This document shows positions 15,788 to 24,117 of a stretch of 64,000 bases of DNA, one piece after another (position 1 is the first letter of the stretch; each line of letters opens with the position of its first letter). The stretch comes from Henriciella aquimarina. Its GTDB lineage: Bacteria > Pseudomonadota > Alphaproteobacteria > Caulobacterales > Hyphomonadaceae. The notes beneath the pieces are model-generated. The model saw only the letters and a program-made list of their open reading frames with translations, did no database searches and was not told the DNA's origin. The DNA is taken from positions 1 to 64,000 of the forward strand of contig NZ_NCST01000001.1 in the NCBI RefSeq assembly GCF_002088975.1. The letters run 5' to 3'. The translations under genes and the position numbers were made by a program.

Positions 15788-16242
15788 GCATGCGGACCGA
15801 TCATCACATTATCCTGCGCGTCGTCGCCAAGCCGCTGATCCCGATCATCGCGCTGTTTGCGCTCTATGTTCAGTTTCACGGCGATTACAGCCCGGGCGGC
15901 GGTTTCCAGGCCGGGGTGATCATCGCCGTAGCCGTGATTCTCTATGCGCTGATTTTCGGCATTTCGCCGGCCATGCGCGCTGTGCCACCGGCCTTTACGC
16001 GCTCGCTGGCGGCGATCGGCTTCCTGCTTTATGCCGGCGTCGGCGTATGGGCGCTGCTGATGGGCGGCAATTTCCTCGACTATGACGCGCTGTTCAACGA
16101 GGCTGATGGCGGCCATCACGGGCAGCATTACGGCATTCTTCTCGTGGAGCTCGGCGTGCTCTTCGCCGTGGCGGGCTCGATGCTGTCGATCTTTTACGCC
16201 TTTGCCGGCCGCGTCACCGAGATCAAGGACGAGGACTGGTAA
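15784..16242 (+). CDS. mrpB: Na+/H+ antiporter subunit B (MnhB domain)
   Basis: MnhB-type subunit, 152 residues, four helices. The family signature HGDYSPGGGFQAGVIIAVAV follows the first helix, and the late segment GQHYGILLVELGVLFAVAGSM is also conserved. A short His-containing loop (NEADGGHHGQHYG) sits before the last helix. The ATG overlaps the previous stop by four bases and the stop overlaps the mrpC start by one. It corresponds to MbhF in the hydrogenase-type order. Confidence 0.93.
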   Translation: MSMRTDHHIILRVVAKPLIPIIALFALYVQFHGDYSPGGGFQAGVIIAVAVILYALIFGISPAMRAVPPAFTRSLAAIGFLLYAGVGVWALLMGGNFLDYDALFNEADGGHHGQHYGILLVELGVLFAVAGSMLSIFYAFAGRVTEIKDEDW

Positions 16243-16760
16243 TGCTGGAATTCATCCTCGAGCGTGGCAATTACTGGGCGATCATCGGGCTGATGATGAT
16301 CGGGCTCTACACCCTGTTTGCGGCCACCAATCTGATCAAGCGGCTGGTTGGCCTGTCCATCTTCCAGACCTCGATCATCCTGTTCTACATTTCGCTCAGC
16401 CGCATCGATGGCGGCACCGCGCCGATCCTCTATGGCGAGGATGCCAAGTCGCATGGCGGTGGCCATGGCGAAGAGGCCGCGGCCGGTCATGCCAGCGACG
16501 CGACCCATGCGGCTGCTGATGCCGCCCATGGCGCGGTCAATCACGGCATGGAGCACATCTACTCAAACCCGCTGCCGCATGTCCTGATGCTGACCGCCAT
16601 TGTGGTCGGTGTCGCGACCCTTTCGGTCGGGCTCGCCATCGTTGTGCGGATCCGCGAAGCCTATGGCACCATCGAAAGCGACGAGATCCGCGAGATGGAT
16701 CTTGATGTCGCCCTGGCCGAATATGCGGAAGATCATCCTGGCGAGGCAAACCCGGCATGA
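16242..16760 (+). CDS. mrpC: Na+/H+ antiporter subunit C (NuoK-like) with His-rich loop
   Basis: MnhC/NuoK-like subunit, 172 residues against about 110-125 for common MrpC. Three helices are clear: residues 11-30, 36-53 and 112-136. An insertion at residues 66-108 separates helices 2 and 3 and carries His71, 75, 83, 89, 96, 101 and 105 among Ala and Gly. It looks like a metal- or proton-binding loop and is not part of the family core. The C-terminal 35 residues are acidic. The gene overlaps mrpB and the first D-type gene by one and four bases. Confidence 0.9.
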   Translation: MLEFILERGNYWAIIGLMMIGLYTLFAATNLIKRLVGLSIFQTSIILFYISLSRIDGGTAPILYGEDAKSHGGGHGEEAAAGHASDATHAAADAAHGAVNHGMEHIYSNPLPHVLMLTAIVVGVATLSVGLAIVVRIREAYGTIESDEIREMDLDVALAEYAEDHPGEANPA

Positions 16761-18292
16761 TGAACTGGATTCTGCAGATGGCGCCGGCATGGGCCGAAGC
16801 GCATGCCCCGGCACTGATCGTTCTCCTGCCATTGCTGGCTGGGCCGCTTTCGGTCTTCATGCCGGGCAAGGGCCGCTTTGCCTGGGGCGTGACGGTGGGC
16901 GTTACCGCGCTCTGTACGCTGCTCGCCCTCGTCATGCTGGCGCAGGTCCGTTCGGTCGAGGGCGGGGCGGTCATCTCCTACGCCATGGGTGGATGGGCGC
17001 CGCCTTACGGCATCGAGTTCCGCATCGACGCGCTGAACGTGCTCGTCCTGTTGCTTGTCAGCTCGATTGCCTTCCTGACCAGTATCTTCGGCTGGCCGAC
17101 CATCGAAGCCGAGATCAATGCCGAAAAGCGCTCCATGTTCTTCGGCGCTTTCCAGGTCTGCTTCATGGGCTTGCTGGGCGTCACCGCCACCGGCGACGCG
17201 TTCAACCTCTTCGTCTTCCTCGAACTGTCATCGATTGCGACCTATGTGCTGGTCGCGCTCGGGGCGGGCAGGGACCGGCGGGCCTTGCCGGCGGCGATCA
17301 ACTACCTGCTCATGGGCACGATCGGCGCGAGCTTCTACGTCGTCGGCGTCGGCTTCCTCTATGCCGCGACCGGCACGCTCAATATGGCCGATCTCGCCGT
17401 GCACCTGCAGGATGTCGGCGGCAACCGGGCCGTCCAGGTCGGTTTTGCCTTCATCCTTGTCGGCCTCGGCCTCAAGGCGGCAATGTTCCCGCTGCACCAG
17501 TGGCTGCCGAACGCCTATTCCTACAGCCCGAGCTTCGTGACCGCCTTCCTGGCGGCCACCGCCACCAAGGTTGCGATCTACGCGCTCGTGCGCTTCCTCT
17601 TCTCGGTCTTCTCGCTGGAATACATCTTCGAGGGCGCCAGCCTCGCGCTGATCCTTGCGCCGATGGGCATTGCCGCGATGCTGGCCTGTTCCTTCCAGGC
17701 GATCTTCCAGACCGATGTGCGCCGCACGCTGGCCTACTCTTCGGTCGCCCAGGTCGGCTACATGCTGCTTGGCATTTCCATCGGCACCGCCGCGGGTGTC
17801 TCGGCCGGCCTGTTCCACCTCGTCAACCACGCCCTCATGAAGGGCGCGCTGTTCATGGCGGTCGCCGGTGTCGTGCTGACCTATCAGGGGACGCGCATCC
17901 ATGACATGGCCGGTCTCGGCCGCTCGGCCCCGTGGACCATGACCGCCTTTGCCATCGGCGCGCTGTCGCTGATCGGCGTGCCGCTGACGGCCGGCTTCCA
18001 GTCCAAGTTCGCCCTGGTTTCGGCGCTGCTGGCGAGCGGCTGGTGGTGGGCGGCGCTGATCGTGGTCTTCTCCTCGGTCCTCGCCGTCATCTATATGGGC
18101 CGAATCCTGGAGGCGGTCTTCTTCAAGCCGCCGAATAATCCGCAGAAACGACACAAGGAAGCGCCGATGCTGCTGCTCGTGCCGCTCTGGATTCTCGCGC
18201 TCGCCAATATCTGGGTCGGTGTGAATGGTGGCTTCGTCCAGGGGCTGGCCGAGGACGCCGCTCAGGCCCTCTTCATCGGAGGTGGCCAATGA
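16757..18292 (+). CDS. mrpD: Antiporter subunit D (first proton-translocating subunit)
   Basis: NuoN/MrpD-type proton-translocating subunit, 511 residues, about 14 helices. The two charged residues essential in this family are present: Glu156 in FVFLELSSI (helix 5) and Lys240 in GLGLKAAMFPLHQWLP (helix 7). A later DVRRTLAYSSVAQVGYMLLG segment carries the conserved helix-9 region. It should move protons or cations across the inner membrane as part of the complex. It overlaps mrpC and the next gene by four bases each. Confidence 0.93.
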   Translation: MMNWILQMAPAWAEAHAPALIVLLPLLAGPLSVFMPGKGRFAWGVTVGVTALCTLLALVMLAQVRSVEGGAVISYAMGGWAPPYGIEFRIDALNVLVLLLVSSIAFLTSIFGWPTIEAEINAEKRSMFFGAFQVCFMGLLGVTATGDAFNLFVFLELSSIATYVLVALGAGRDRRALPAAINYLLMGTIGASFYVVGVGFLYAATGTLNMADLAVHLQDVGGNRAVQVGFAFILVGLGLKAAMFPLHQWLPNAYSYSPSFVTAFLAATATKVAIYALVRFLFSVFSLEYIFEGASLALILAPMGIAAMLACSFQAIFQTDVRRTLAYSSVAQVGYMLLGISIGTAAGVSAGLFHLVNHALMKGALFMAVAGVVLTYQGTRIHDMAGLGRSAPWTMTAFAIGALSLIGVPLTAGFQSKFALVSALLASGWWWAALIVVFSSVLAVIYMGRILEAVFFKPPNNPQKRHKEAPMLLLVPLWILALANIWVGVNGGFVQGLAEDAAQALFIGGGQ

Positions 18293-19770
18293 GCGGTGAA
18301 GTCCTGATCCTGGCCGCGCTGATCGTCCCGCTTCTGACAGCGGCGGGTATCTTCTTTGCCGGCAAGCTGCCGGACGTACGCGAAGGCGTGACCCTGCTGG
18401 GCGCCGCGGCGCTCTTCTTCGTCTCCATCGGTCTGGCCGTCACGGTCAGCAGCGGCCAGCCGGCCGAATACCTGATGGGCACGTCGGTGCCTGGGCTCGA
18501 TTTCGCGTTCAAGATGGAGCCGCTCGGTGCGGTCTTCGCGCTGGTGGCGAGCGGTCTGTGGATCGTCAACAGCTTCTATTCTATCGGCTATATGCGCGGC
18601 AATCGCGAGCGTAACCAGACCCGCTTCTATATCTGCTTCGCCATCGCCCTGATGGGCGCGATGGGCGTCGCGATGGCGGCCAACCTGTTCACCCTGTTCG
18701 TTTTCTACGAAGTCCTGACGCTGTCGACCTTCCCGCTGGTCGCCCACAAGGAAGATGCCAAGGCGCTGCGCGGCGGGCGGATCTATCTGATGACGCTGCT
18801 TGGCACGTCGATCGGCCTGTTCCTCGTGGCGATCATCTGGACGGCGACGCTCGCGGGCAGCATGGATTTCGTGCCCGGCGGACTGCTCGCCCAGGCTGAG
18901 GGCATCACACCGGTCATCGCGAGCGCGCTGCTCATCCTGTTCGCCTTCGGCATCGGCAAGGCCGCGCTCATGCCGGTACACTTCTGGCTGCCCAATGCCA
19001 TGGTCGCACCGACGCCGGTCTCGGCGCTCTTGCACGCCGTGGCTGTGGTGAAGGCCGGTGTGTTCACCATGGCCAAGGTCGGGATCTATATCTTCGGCAC
19101 AGACCTGCTGAAGGAGACCCCGGCGCGCGACTTCATTCTCGGCGTGGCCTGTTTCACCATTGTGGTCTCGTCTCTGATCGCCCTGACCAAGGACAATCTC
19201 AAGGCGCGGCTCGCTTATTCGACGATCAGCCAGCTCTCCTACATCACCGCCGGTGTGATGCTCGCCAACCAGGCGGGTCTCATGGGCGGGGCGCTCCAGA
19301 TCCCGGCGCACGCTTTCGGCAAGATCACGCTCTTCATGTGTGCCGGTGCCATCTATGTCGCGACCGGCAAGTCCGAAATCTCGCAGATGCGCGGGCTGGG
19401 CCGGCGCATGCCTTGGGTGTTCGGCGCTTTCCTGGTCGGCTCGCTGTCGATCATTGGCTTGCCGCCCTTTGCCGGGGCATGGCCGAAAGTGCTGCTGATG
19501 CTCGGCTCGGCCGATTCCGGAGATAGCTATGTTGCCTGGGTGCTCGTCATCTCGTCACTGCTCAACATCGCCTATCTCCTGCCGATCGCGATCCTCGGCC
19601 TGATGCCGCCCAAGGGCAGCCCGGAGCCGGCGCCCTACAAGCGGCCGGAAGGTGCCCCGGTCTTCACCGTGGCCGCGCCGGTCTTTACAGCCTTCGGCAC
19701 GTTTGTCCTCTTCCTCTTCATGGGCGAGATATACAATTTCCTTCTGCCAGCCATTGGAGGCCAGCCATGA
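18289..19770 (+). CDS. Antiporter subunit, second D/NuoL-like paralogue
   Basis: Second proton-translocating paralogue, 493 residues, about 14 helices. Pump residues are kept: Glu141 in FVFYEVLTLSTFPLV and Lys224 in GIGKAALMPVHFWLP. The segment MVAPTPVSALLHAVAVVKAGVF is closer to MrpA/NuoL than to MrpD, so this gene may stand for the N-terminal part of a split MrpA. RARLAYSTISQLSYI-like sequence follows at KARLAYSTISQ. It overlaps the genes on both sides by four bases. Confidence 0.9.
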   Translation: MSGEVLILAALIVPLLTAAGIFFAGKLPDVREGVTLLGAAALFFVSIGLAVTVSSGQPAEYLMGTSVPGLDFAFKMEPLGAVFALVASGLWIVNSFYSIGYMRGNRERNQTRFYICFAIALMGAMGVAMAANLFTLFVFYEVLTLSTFPLVAHKEDAKALRGGRIYLMTLLGTSIGLFLVAIIWTATLAGSMDFVPGGLLAQAEGITPVIASALLILFAFGIGKAALMPVHFWLPNAMVAPTPVSALLHAVAVVKAGVFTMAKVGIYIFGTDLLKETPARDFILGVACFTIVVSSLIALTKDNLKARLAYSTISQLSYITAGVMLANQAGLMGGALQIPAHAFGKITLFMCAGAIYVATGKSEISQMRGLGRRMPWVFGAFLVGSLSIIGLPPFAGAWPKVLLMLGSADSGDSYVAWVLVISSLLNIAYLLPIAILGLMPPKGSPEPAPYKRPEGAPVFTVAAPVFTAFGTFVLFLFMGEIYNFLLPAIGGQP

Positions 19771-20153
19771 GCGATCCCGCCAAGCCGCCCCATCTGAGCG
19801 ATCACGGCGAACATGCGCTGCCGGATGACAGCCACACCACGCCAGTGGCGAAACTGCTCTTCGGCTGGACCTCGAAACCCTGGACGGGCCGGGTTGTCTT
19901 TATCGTTCTTGCCATTGTCTCGGTCGGCCTGATCTTCCTGGAGCCGCTGCTGGAAGCAGCCTCCGGCGAGGGCCATCACTTCCGCCACACCTATTTCGAC
20001 ATTGACGGGATTACCGCCTTCCACGCCTGGTGGGGCTTCGGTTCCTTCGCACTTGTTGTCCTGGCCGGCTGGCCGCTCGGACGGCTGATGCGGCGCGAGG
20101 AGGACTATTACGAGGACGAGGAAGAGCCCGCCGGTGAGGAGCCGCATCCATGA
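19767..20153 (+). CDS. Unknown two-helix membrane protein within the antiporter operon
   Basis: A 128-residue protein that I do not recognise from any described Mrp or Mbh subunit. The N-terminus is His/Asp-rich (HLSDHGEHALPDDSHTTP). Two helices follow (VVFIVLAIVSVGLIFLEPLL and WGFGSFALVVLAGWPLG), with a periplasmic-type loop between them containing GEGHHFRHTYFDIDG. The C-terminus is strongly acidic (EEDYYEDEEEPAGEE). Four-base overlaps with both antiporter-like genes show it is translated with them, so it is likely an accessory subunit. Confidence 0.8.
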   Translation: MSDPAKPPHLSDHGEHALPDDSHTTPVAKLLFGWTSKPWTGRVVFIVLAIVSVGLIFLEPLLEAASGEGHHFRHTYFDIDGITAFHAWWGFGSFALVVLAGWPLGRLMRREEDYYEDEEEPAGEEPHP

Positions 20154-21898
20154 GCGGGCTGATCGACACCATCAATCCGGGCCTTGTGCTCATTCTGGCC
20201 GGTCTCCTGGCCGGGCTGACGCCGATCCAGCGCGTGCGCCAGGGGCTCACCCTCGGTGCGCCTGTCGTGGCGCTGATCATGCTGCTGACGGCAACGCGCG
20301 ACACCGACCTCGCGACCATGAGCATGCTCGGCTTCGACATGGTGCTCTACCGTGTCGACTCGCTCTCCTTCATCTTCGCGCTCGCCTTCCTCATCGCGGC
20401 TTTCATCAATGCCGTCTACGCGCTGCATAATGACAGCCAGCTCGAGGACTCCATGGCGCTCAGCTATATGGGCGCGGCCGTGGCGGCCTGTTTCTGCCGG
20501 GACTTCATCAGCCTCTTCGTCTTCTGGGAGCTGACGGCGATCACCTCGGTCTTCCTGATCTTCCTGTCGGGCACACGCGCGGCCTACAAGGCCGCCATGC
20601 GCTATCTGGCGCTGCATGTGTTCTCGGGCGTGCTGCTGCTCTTCGGGGCGATGCAGATCTATTTTGACACCGGCGACATGAGCGTGCGCCATCTGGAGCT
20701 GGGCGATCCGGGCGTATTGCTCGTCTTCATTGCCTTCGGCATCAAGGCTGGCTTCCCCTTCCTGCACACTTGGCTGGCCGACGCCTATCCGAAGGCCACG
20801 GTCACCGGCACGGTGGTGCTCTCGGCGTTCACGACCAAGCTCGCCATCTATGCGCTCGCGCGCACCTTTGCCGGCGAGACGAGTCTGGTCTGGATCGGCG
20901 CGATCATGACTGTCTATCCTGTCTTCTTCGCCGTGGTCGAGAACGATCTGCGCAAAGTGCTGTCCTTCTCGCTGAACAACCAGCTTGGCTTCATGGTCTG
21001 TGCGATCGGGGTGGGCACGCCGCTGGCGCTGAACGGCGCGGCGGCCCACGCCTTCTGCCACATCATGTACAAGTCGCTCCTGTTCATGAGCATGGGCGCG
21101 GTGCTCTACCGCACCGGTACGACCAAGGCGACCGAACTGGGCGGGCTCTACCGCACCATGCCGTGGACGACCGTCTTCTGTCTGATCGGGGCGGCTTCGA
21201 TCTCGGCCTTCCCGCTTTTCTCCGGCTTTGTTTCCAAGTCGCTCTCGATGAGTGCGCTGGCGGGCGCCGGCTTCCTGATCCCGTGGCTGATGCTGCTCTT
21301 CGCCTCGGCGGGCGTTCTGGAGCATTCGGGCATCAAGATCCCGTACTTTGCCTTCTTCGGGCATGACAGCGGCAAACGGCCCAAAGAGGCCCCGTTCAAC
21401 ATGCTGCTTGCCATGGGCGCGGCCGCTTTCATTTGCGTCGGTGTCGGCCTGCCAGCCTTCCTGAATGGCTTCGGCTTTGACTGGCTTTACTCGATCCTGC
21501 CTTATGCCGAGGATCCGAAGACCGTCAGTTACGAGCCCTATACGGCCGACCACATCCTGACACAGATGCAGCTCCTGATGCTGGCGGTGTTTGCCTTCGT
21601 CGTGCTGCAGCGCATCGGGGCCTATCCCCCCGAGAAGCGGGGCATCATCCTCGATACCGACATTGTCTTCCGCAAGCTCGGCTATGGCCTGGCTCGGTGG
21701 ACAGGCTCGGTGTGGAACAAGGCCGGACCGGCCATCGGGTCCGCCTTTGGCGGTGTGTCGGCGCGGGCCTTCTCCAGGCTGGAGGCGGCCTTCAGTCCAC
21801 GCGGGACACTGGCGCGGGGCGGGTTCAGCAACAGCATGGCGATCTGGACCGCCGTTCTGCTGGCGCTCGCCTTGCTGGTCGCGTTCTTCATCCGTTAG
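20150..21898 (+). CDS. Antiporter subunit, third D/NuoL-like paralogue
   Basis: Third proton-translocating paralogue, 582 residues, last gene of the operon. Pump residues are present as Glu127 in FVFWELTAITSVFLIF and Lys199 in AFGIKAGFPFLHTWLADAYP. The C-terminal extension (from about residue 440) contains an extra loop, LYSILPYAEDPKTVSYEPY, and a final helix, MAIWTAVLLALALLVAFFI, longer than in the two upstream paralogues. Three pumps, instead of the two (MrpA and MrpD) of the standard complex, set this operon apart. Confidence 0.92.
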   Translation: MSGLIDTINPGLVLILAGLLAGLTPIQRVRQGLTLGAPVVALIMLLTATRDTDLATMSMLGFDMVLYRVDSLSFIFALAFLIAAFINAVYALHNDSQLEDSMALSYMGAAVAACFCRDFISLFVFWELTAITSVFLIFLSGTRAAYKAAMRYLALHVFSGVLLLFGAMQIYFDTGDMSVRHLELGDPGVLLVFIAFGIKAGFPFLHTWLADAYPKATVTGTVVLSAFTTKLAIYALARTFAGETSLVWIGAIMTVYPVFFAVVENDLRKVLSFSLNNQLGFMVCAIGVGTPLALNGAAAHAFCHIMYKSLLFMSMGAVLYRTGTTKATELGGLYRTMPWTTVFCLIGAASISAFPLFSGFVSKSLSMSALAGAGFLIPWLMLLFASAGVLEHSGIKIPYFAFFGHDSGKRPKEAPFNMLLAMGAAAFICVGVGLPAFLNGFGFDWLYSILPYAEDPKTVSYEPYTADHILTQMQLLMLAVFAFVVLQRIGAYPPEKRGIILDTDIVFRKLGYGLARWTGSVWNKAGPAIGSAFGGVSARAFSRLEAAFSPRGTLARGGFSNSMAIWTAVLLALALLVAFFIR

Positions 21899-22095
21899 CG
21901 GGCAGGTATCGGCGTTTCGCGTCTTCTGTGAAGCTGAAGGTTTCGATCACGAGCATTATGCCGTGTCGAAGTAACTTGTGTTAAACTGTCAGCATTGTTT
22001 TTCAGAGAGGTCTACGGTTTTTGGGCCGAAGACTATTTACACTTGTGTTTATTTATCCGATGAGACGTCATCAAAGAGCAATATTGGAGTGCGAT

Positions 22096-22509
22096 ATGGA
22101 CGCAACCGCAGAAAATGGCGTTTCGTCGACAGATGCCCTTGAGCTGACGACAGAAATCGTGGCGGCATATGTCAGCAACAATCCTGTCCAGAGCAGCGAA
22201 CTCTCGAACCTGATCCGCAATGTGCACGACACCCTGCAGGGGCTATCGGGCACGCGCCCGGAAACCGTCGAGATGAAACCGGCCATCCCGGTGAAGAAGT
22301 CCGTGACCGATGATTACATTGTCTGTCTCGAAGATGGGAAGAAGTTCAAGTCTCTGAAGCGTCATCTGCGGGCCAAGTATGACATGACGCCCGAAGAATA
22401 CCGCGAGAAGTGGGGCCTGCCGTACGACTATCCCATGGTCGCGCCGAGCTATGCCCGCAAGCGCTCCAAGCTCGCCAAGCAAATGGGCTTGGGCACTGGC
22501 AAGAAGTAA
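22096..22509 (+). CDS. mucR: MucR/Ros-family transcriptional regulator
   Basis: Zinc-finger-like regulator of 137 residues, the family that controls exopolysaccharide, motility and cell-cycle genes in Alphaproteobacteria. The DNA-binding part is [18 protein letters not shown], then [19 protein letters not shown] and [15 protein letters not shown]. Cys77, Asp80 and His90 match ligand positions, but the usual fourth ligand near residue 94 is Lys. So zinc binding may be incomplete, as reported for some Ros homologues. I start at 22096 (GGAG before it) rather than at in-frame codons upstream. The 197-bp region before it is AT-rich, as expected for a gene bound by its own product. Confidence 0.92.
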   Translation: MDATAENGVSSTDALELTTEIVAAYVSNNPVQSSELSNLIRNVHDTLQGLSGTRPETVEMKPAIPVKKSVTDDYIVCLEDGKKFKSLKRHLRAKYDMTPEEYREKWGLPYDYPMVAPSYARKRSKLAKQMGLGTGKK

Positions 22510-22676
22510 TCGTTCTACTTATTAAATACTGAATATTGTTTCTGTGTCGTAACGTTTCGGTCCCGAAACAAAGTATTTCTTCAAACTAGATTAACTTTTT
22601 ACACGCCGGAGTCTTGCGGCGAAAATCGAATTCAGCCACACCTGTAAGTGACAAATCACCACGGGGGTGGCTGACG

Positions 22677-23171
22677 ATGTATAAGACTTCAGGTTTTCGC
22701 GGGCTCAGCGCTGCACAGCGCGAGATCATCACACACTGGAATACGGTTCGTGGCGACCGGGTCATGCCGGACAAGTCCGACATTGATCCGGGAACGCTGC
22801 GGGCGCATCTGGGCTCGATCTCCATTGTCGAGATCGACCGCTGGGGCGAGGCCCGCTTCCGCATTGCCGGAACGAAGTTGCGCCAGATCTTCGGCGGCGA
22901 GGTCCGCGGCCTCAGCCTGAAAGAGATTGCGCCCGACAAGGCGGAAATGTGGTCGCTCGGCCTGTCGGCGAGCCATGAACGTGGCGAACCGGTCGGCGGC
23001 ATCATCGAGCGGCGCTTCGACCGGCATGCTTGGCTGCGCCTGCCGCTTCATCCCGGCCCCGGTTTTTCCGGCCTGGTGCTCTGCCATGACCTGATCCTGG
23101 TGCCGGAAAAGCAGGATGATCCGGATCGCTCCAGCCTGTTTTCCACGATTTCCGGAAGCCTTGCCGCCTGA
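22677..23171 (+). CDS. PAS domain protein (PAS_5 type)
   Basis: A 164-residue protein of the short alphaproteobacterial PAS family (PF07310 type): LTAAQREIITHWNTVRGDR-like N-terminus, RFRIAGTKLRQIFGGEVRGLSLKEIAPD in the core, and FSGLVLCHDLILVPE near the end. It lacks any output domain, so it probably acts by binding a ligand or partner. The ATG at 22677 is preferred; a TTG 63 bases upstream is possible. It lies between mucR and the HdaB-like gene on the same strand. A small stem GTTTCG/CGAAAC at 22554-22569 separates it from mucR. Confidence 0.82.
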   Translation: MYKTSGFRGLSAAQREIITHWNTVRGDRVMPDKSDIDPGTLRAHLGSISIVEIDRWGEARFRIAGTKLRQIFGGEVRGLSLKEIAPDKAEMWSLGLSASHERGEPVGGIIERRFDRHAWLRLPLHPGPGFSGLVLCHDLILVPEKQDDPDRSSLFSTISGSLAA

Positions 23172-23262
23172 TCTATTGGGGATTGTCTTCCCATAATAGG
23201 AAAAATATCCTACACTTGGTCCAGTCGTCTAAGCTCGCAGGCATTGGACCGGGAGATGGATC

Positions 23263-23637
23263 ATGAGACGACCAAAATATCAGAATGACGAATACATCGT
23301 CCGCCTGGCGGCCGGGCTGACCGGCTATGCCCTGCGCATTCCGGCGGAGACCATACTGAGCTTCAACCAGCGCGAACACCGCGTGGCCCGCGCCCGGCAG
23401 GTGACGATGTATCTCAGCCATGTGGCCCTGGGCATGAGCCTCGCGCGGATTGCCAGCGCCATGGGCCGCGACCGGTCGACCGTCGCGCATGGCTGTCACC
23501 GTATAGAGGATTTCCGCGACGATCCGGATATCGATGCCTGGCTCGACGAATTGGAAGGCCGGTTGCGCAGTGCGGCCATGCTGGAAGCAGACGCTGAGTC
23601 TATTCCGGCACCGATTGAGCGGCTGCAACTGACCTGA
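23263..23637 (+). CDS. DnaA domain IV-related protein, HdaB-like
   Basis: A 124-residue protein built around a DnaA-type C-terminal helix-turn-helix: ARQVTMYLSHVALGMSLARIASAMGRDRSTVAHGCHRIE. GRDRSTVAHGCHRIE corresponds to the DnaA signature that reads the DnaA box. No AAA+ domain is present. Such stand-alone proteins occur in Alphaproteobacteria; Caulobacter HdaB is one and affects regulated inactivation of DnaA through Hda. Equivalence to HdaB is inference from size and domain. It is preceded by an AT-rich 91-bp gap, and its 3' end overlaps the convergent sufE by 38 bases. Confidence 0.85.
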   Translation: MRRPKYQNDEYIVRLAAGLTGYALRIPAETILSFNQREHRVARARQVTMYLSHVALGMSLARIASAMGRDRSTVAHGCHRIEDFRDDPDIDAWLDELEGRLRSAAMLEADAESIPAPIERLQLT

Positions 23638-24025
23638 TGCGCTCAAGCATGGCGTTGAGTCCGTTGGACCGCTGCGCCGACAGCGCGCCCGTGACGCCGA
23701 TCTGTTCGAGGAAGGCCGGGGCATCGAAGTCGAGAATTTCCTGCTTCGGCGCTTCGGAGAACAGCCGGATCAGGAGCGCGATCAGGCCGGACACGATCAT
23801 GGCGTCCGACTCGGCGCGGATCTTCAGGCGGTCGTCCGGTTCTTCCTCGAGCACCATCCAGACCTGCGAGGCACAGCCGCGCACGCGGGTCTCCTCGCTG
23901 CGTTCATCGGGCTCGAGGGTCGGGTTCTGCTTGCCGAGATCGATGATGTGCGCATAGCGCGTTTCCCAGTCATCGAGGAAATCGAACTCGGCGGCGATGT
24001 CGTCTGCGCGGTCCTGAACAGTCAT
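23600..24025 (-). CDS. sufE: SufE family sulfur acceptor
   Basis: SufE takes persulfide sulfur from the SufS desulfurase for Fe-S cluster assembly. The 141-residue protein has the SufE fold: DFLDDWETRYAHIIDLGKQ, then the active-site loop VRGCASQVWMV with Cys51, then SGLIALLIRLFS. The start at 24025 gives the normal N-terminus. Earlier in-frame codons run through a terminator hairpin and are unlikely. Its 3' end overlaps the coding end of the HdaB-like gene by 38 bases in convergent orientation. No other suf gene is near. Confidence 0.92.
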   Translation of the reverse strand: MTVQDRADDIAAEFDFLDDWETRYAHIIDLGKQNPTLEPDERSEETRVRGCASQVWMVLEEEPDDRLKIRAESDAMIVSGLIALLIRLFSEAPKQEILDFDAPAFLEQIGVTGALSAQRSNGLNAMLERIRSVAAAQSVPE

Positions 24026-24059
24026 GAATCTGTATTTGGGGCAGGGGAAAGAAAAAGAA

Positions 24060-24091
24060 AACCCCGGCATCCCTTTATGGAATGCCGGGGT
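24060..24091 (-). terminator. Intrinsic terminator between the exported-protein gene and sufE
   Basis: CCCCGGCAT/ATGCCGGGG stem (with a short internal mismatch) around TTTA. The plus strand to the left is GAAAGAAAAAGAAAA, so a minus-strand transcript ends in a U-rich run. It lies 27 bases after the stop at 24118. Confidence 0.8.
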
Positions 24092-24117
24092 ATAAGAGAT
24101 TGAAAGAGTGTCAGACT

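Noticed and set aside
20108-21553. Minus-strand open frame of 481 codons in the antiporter operon
   Set aside because: Antisense of the third D-type subunit; Arg/His/Gln-rich and without hydrophobic pattern.
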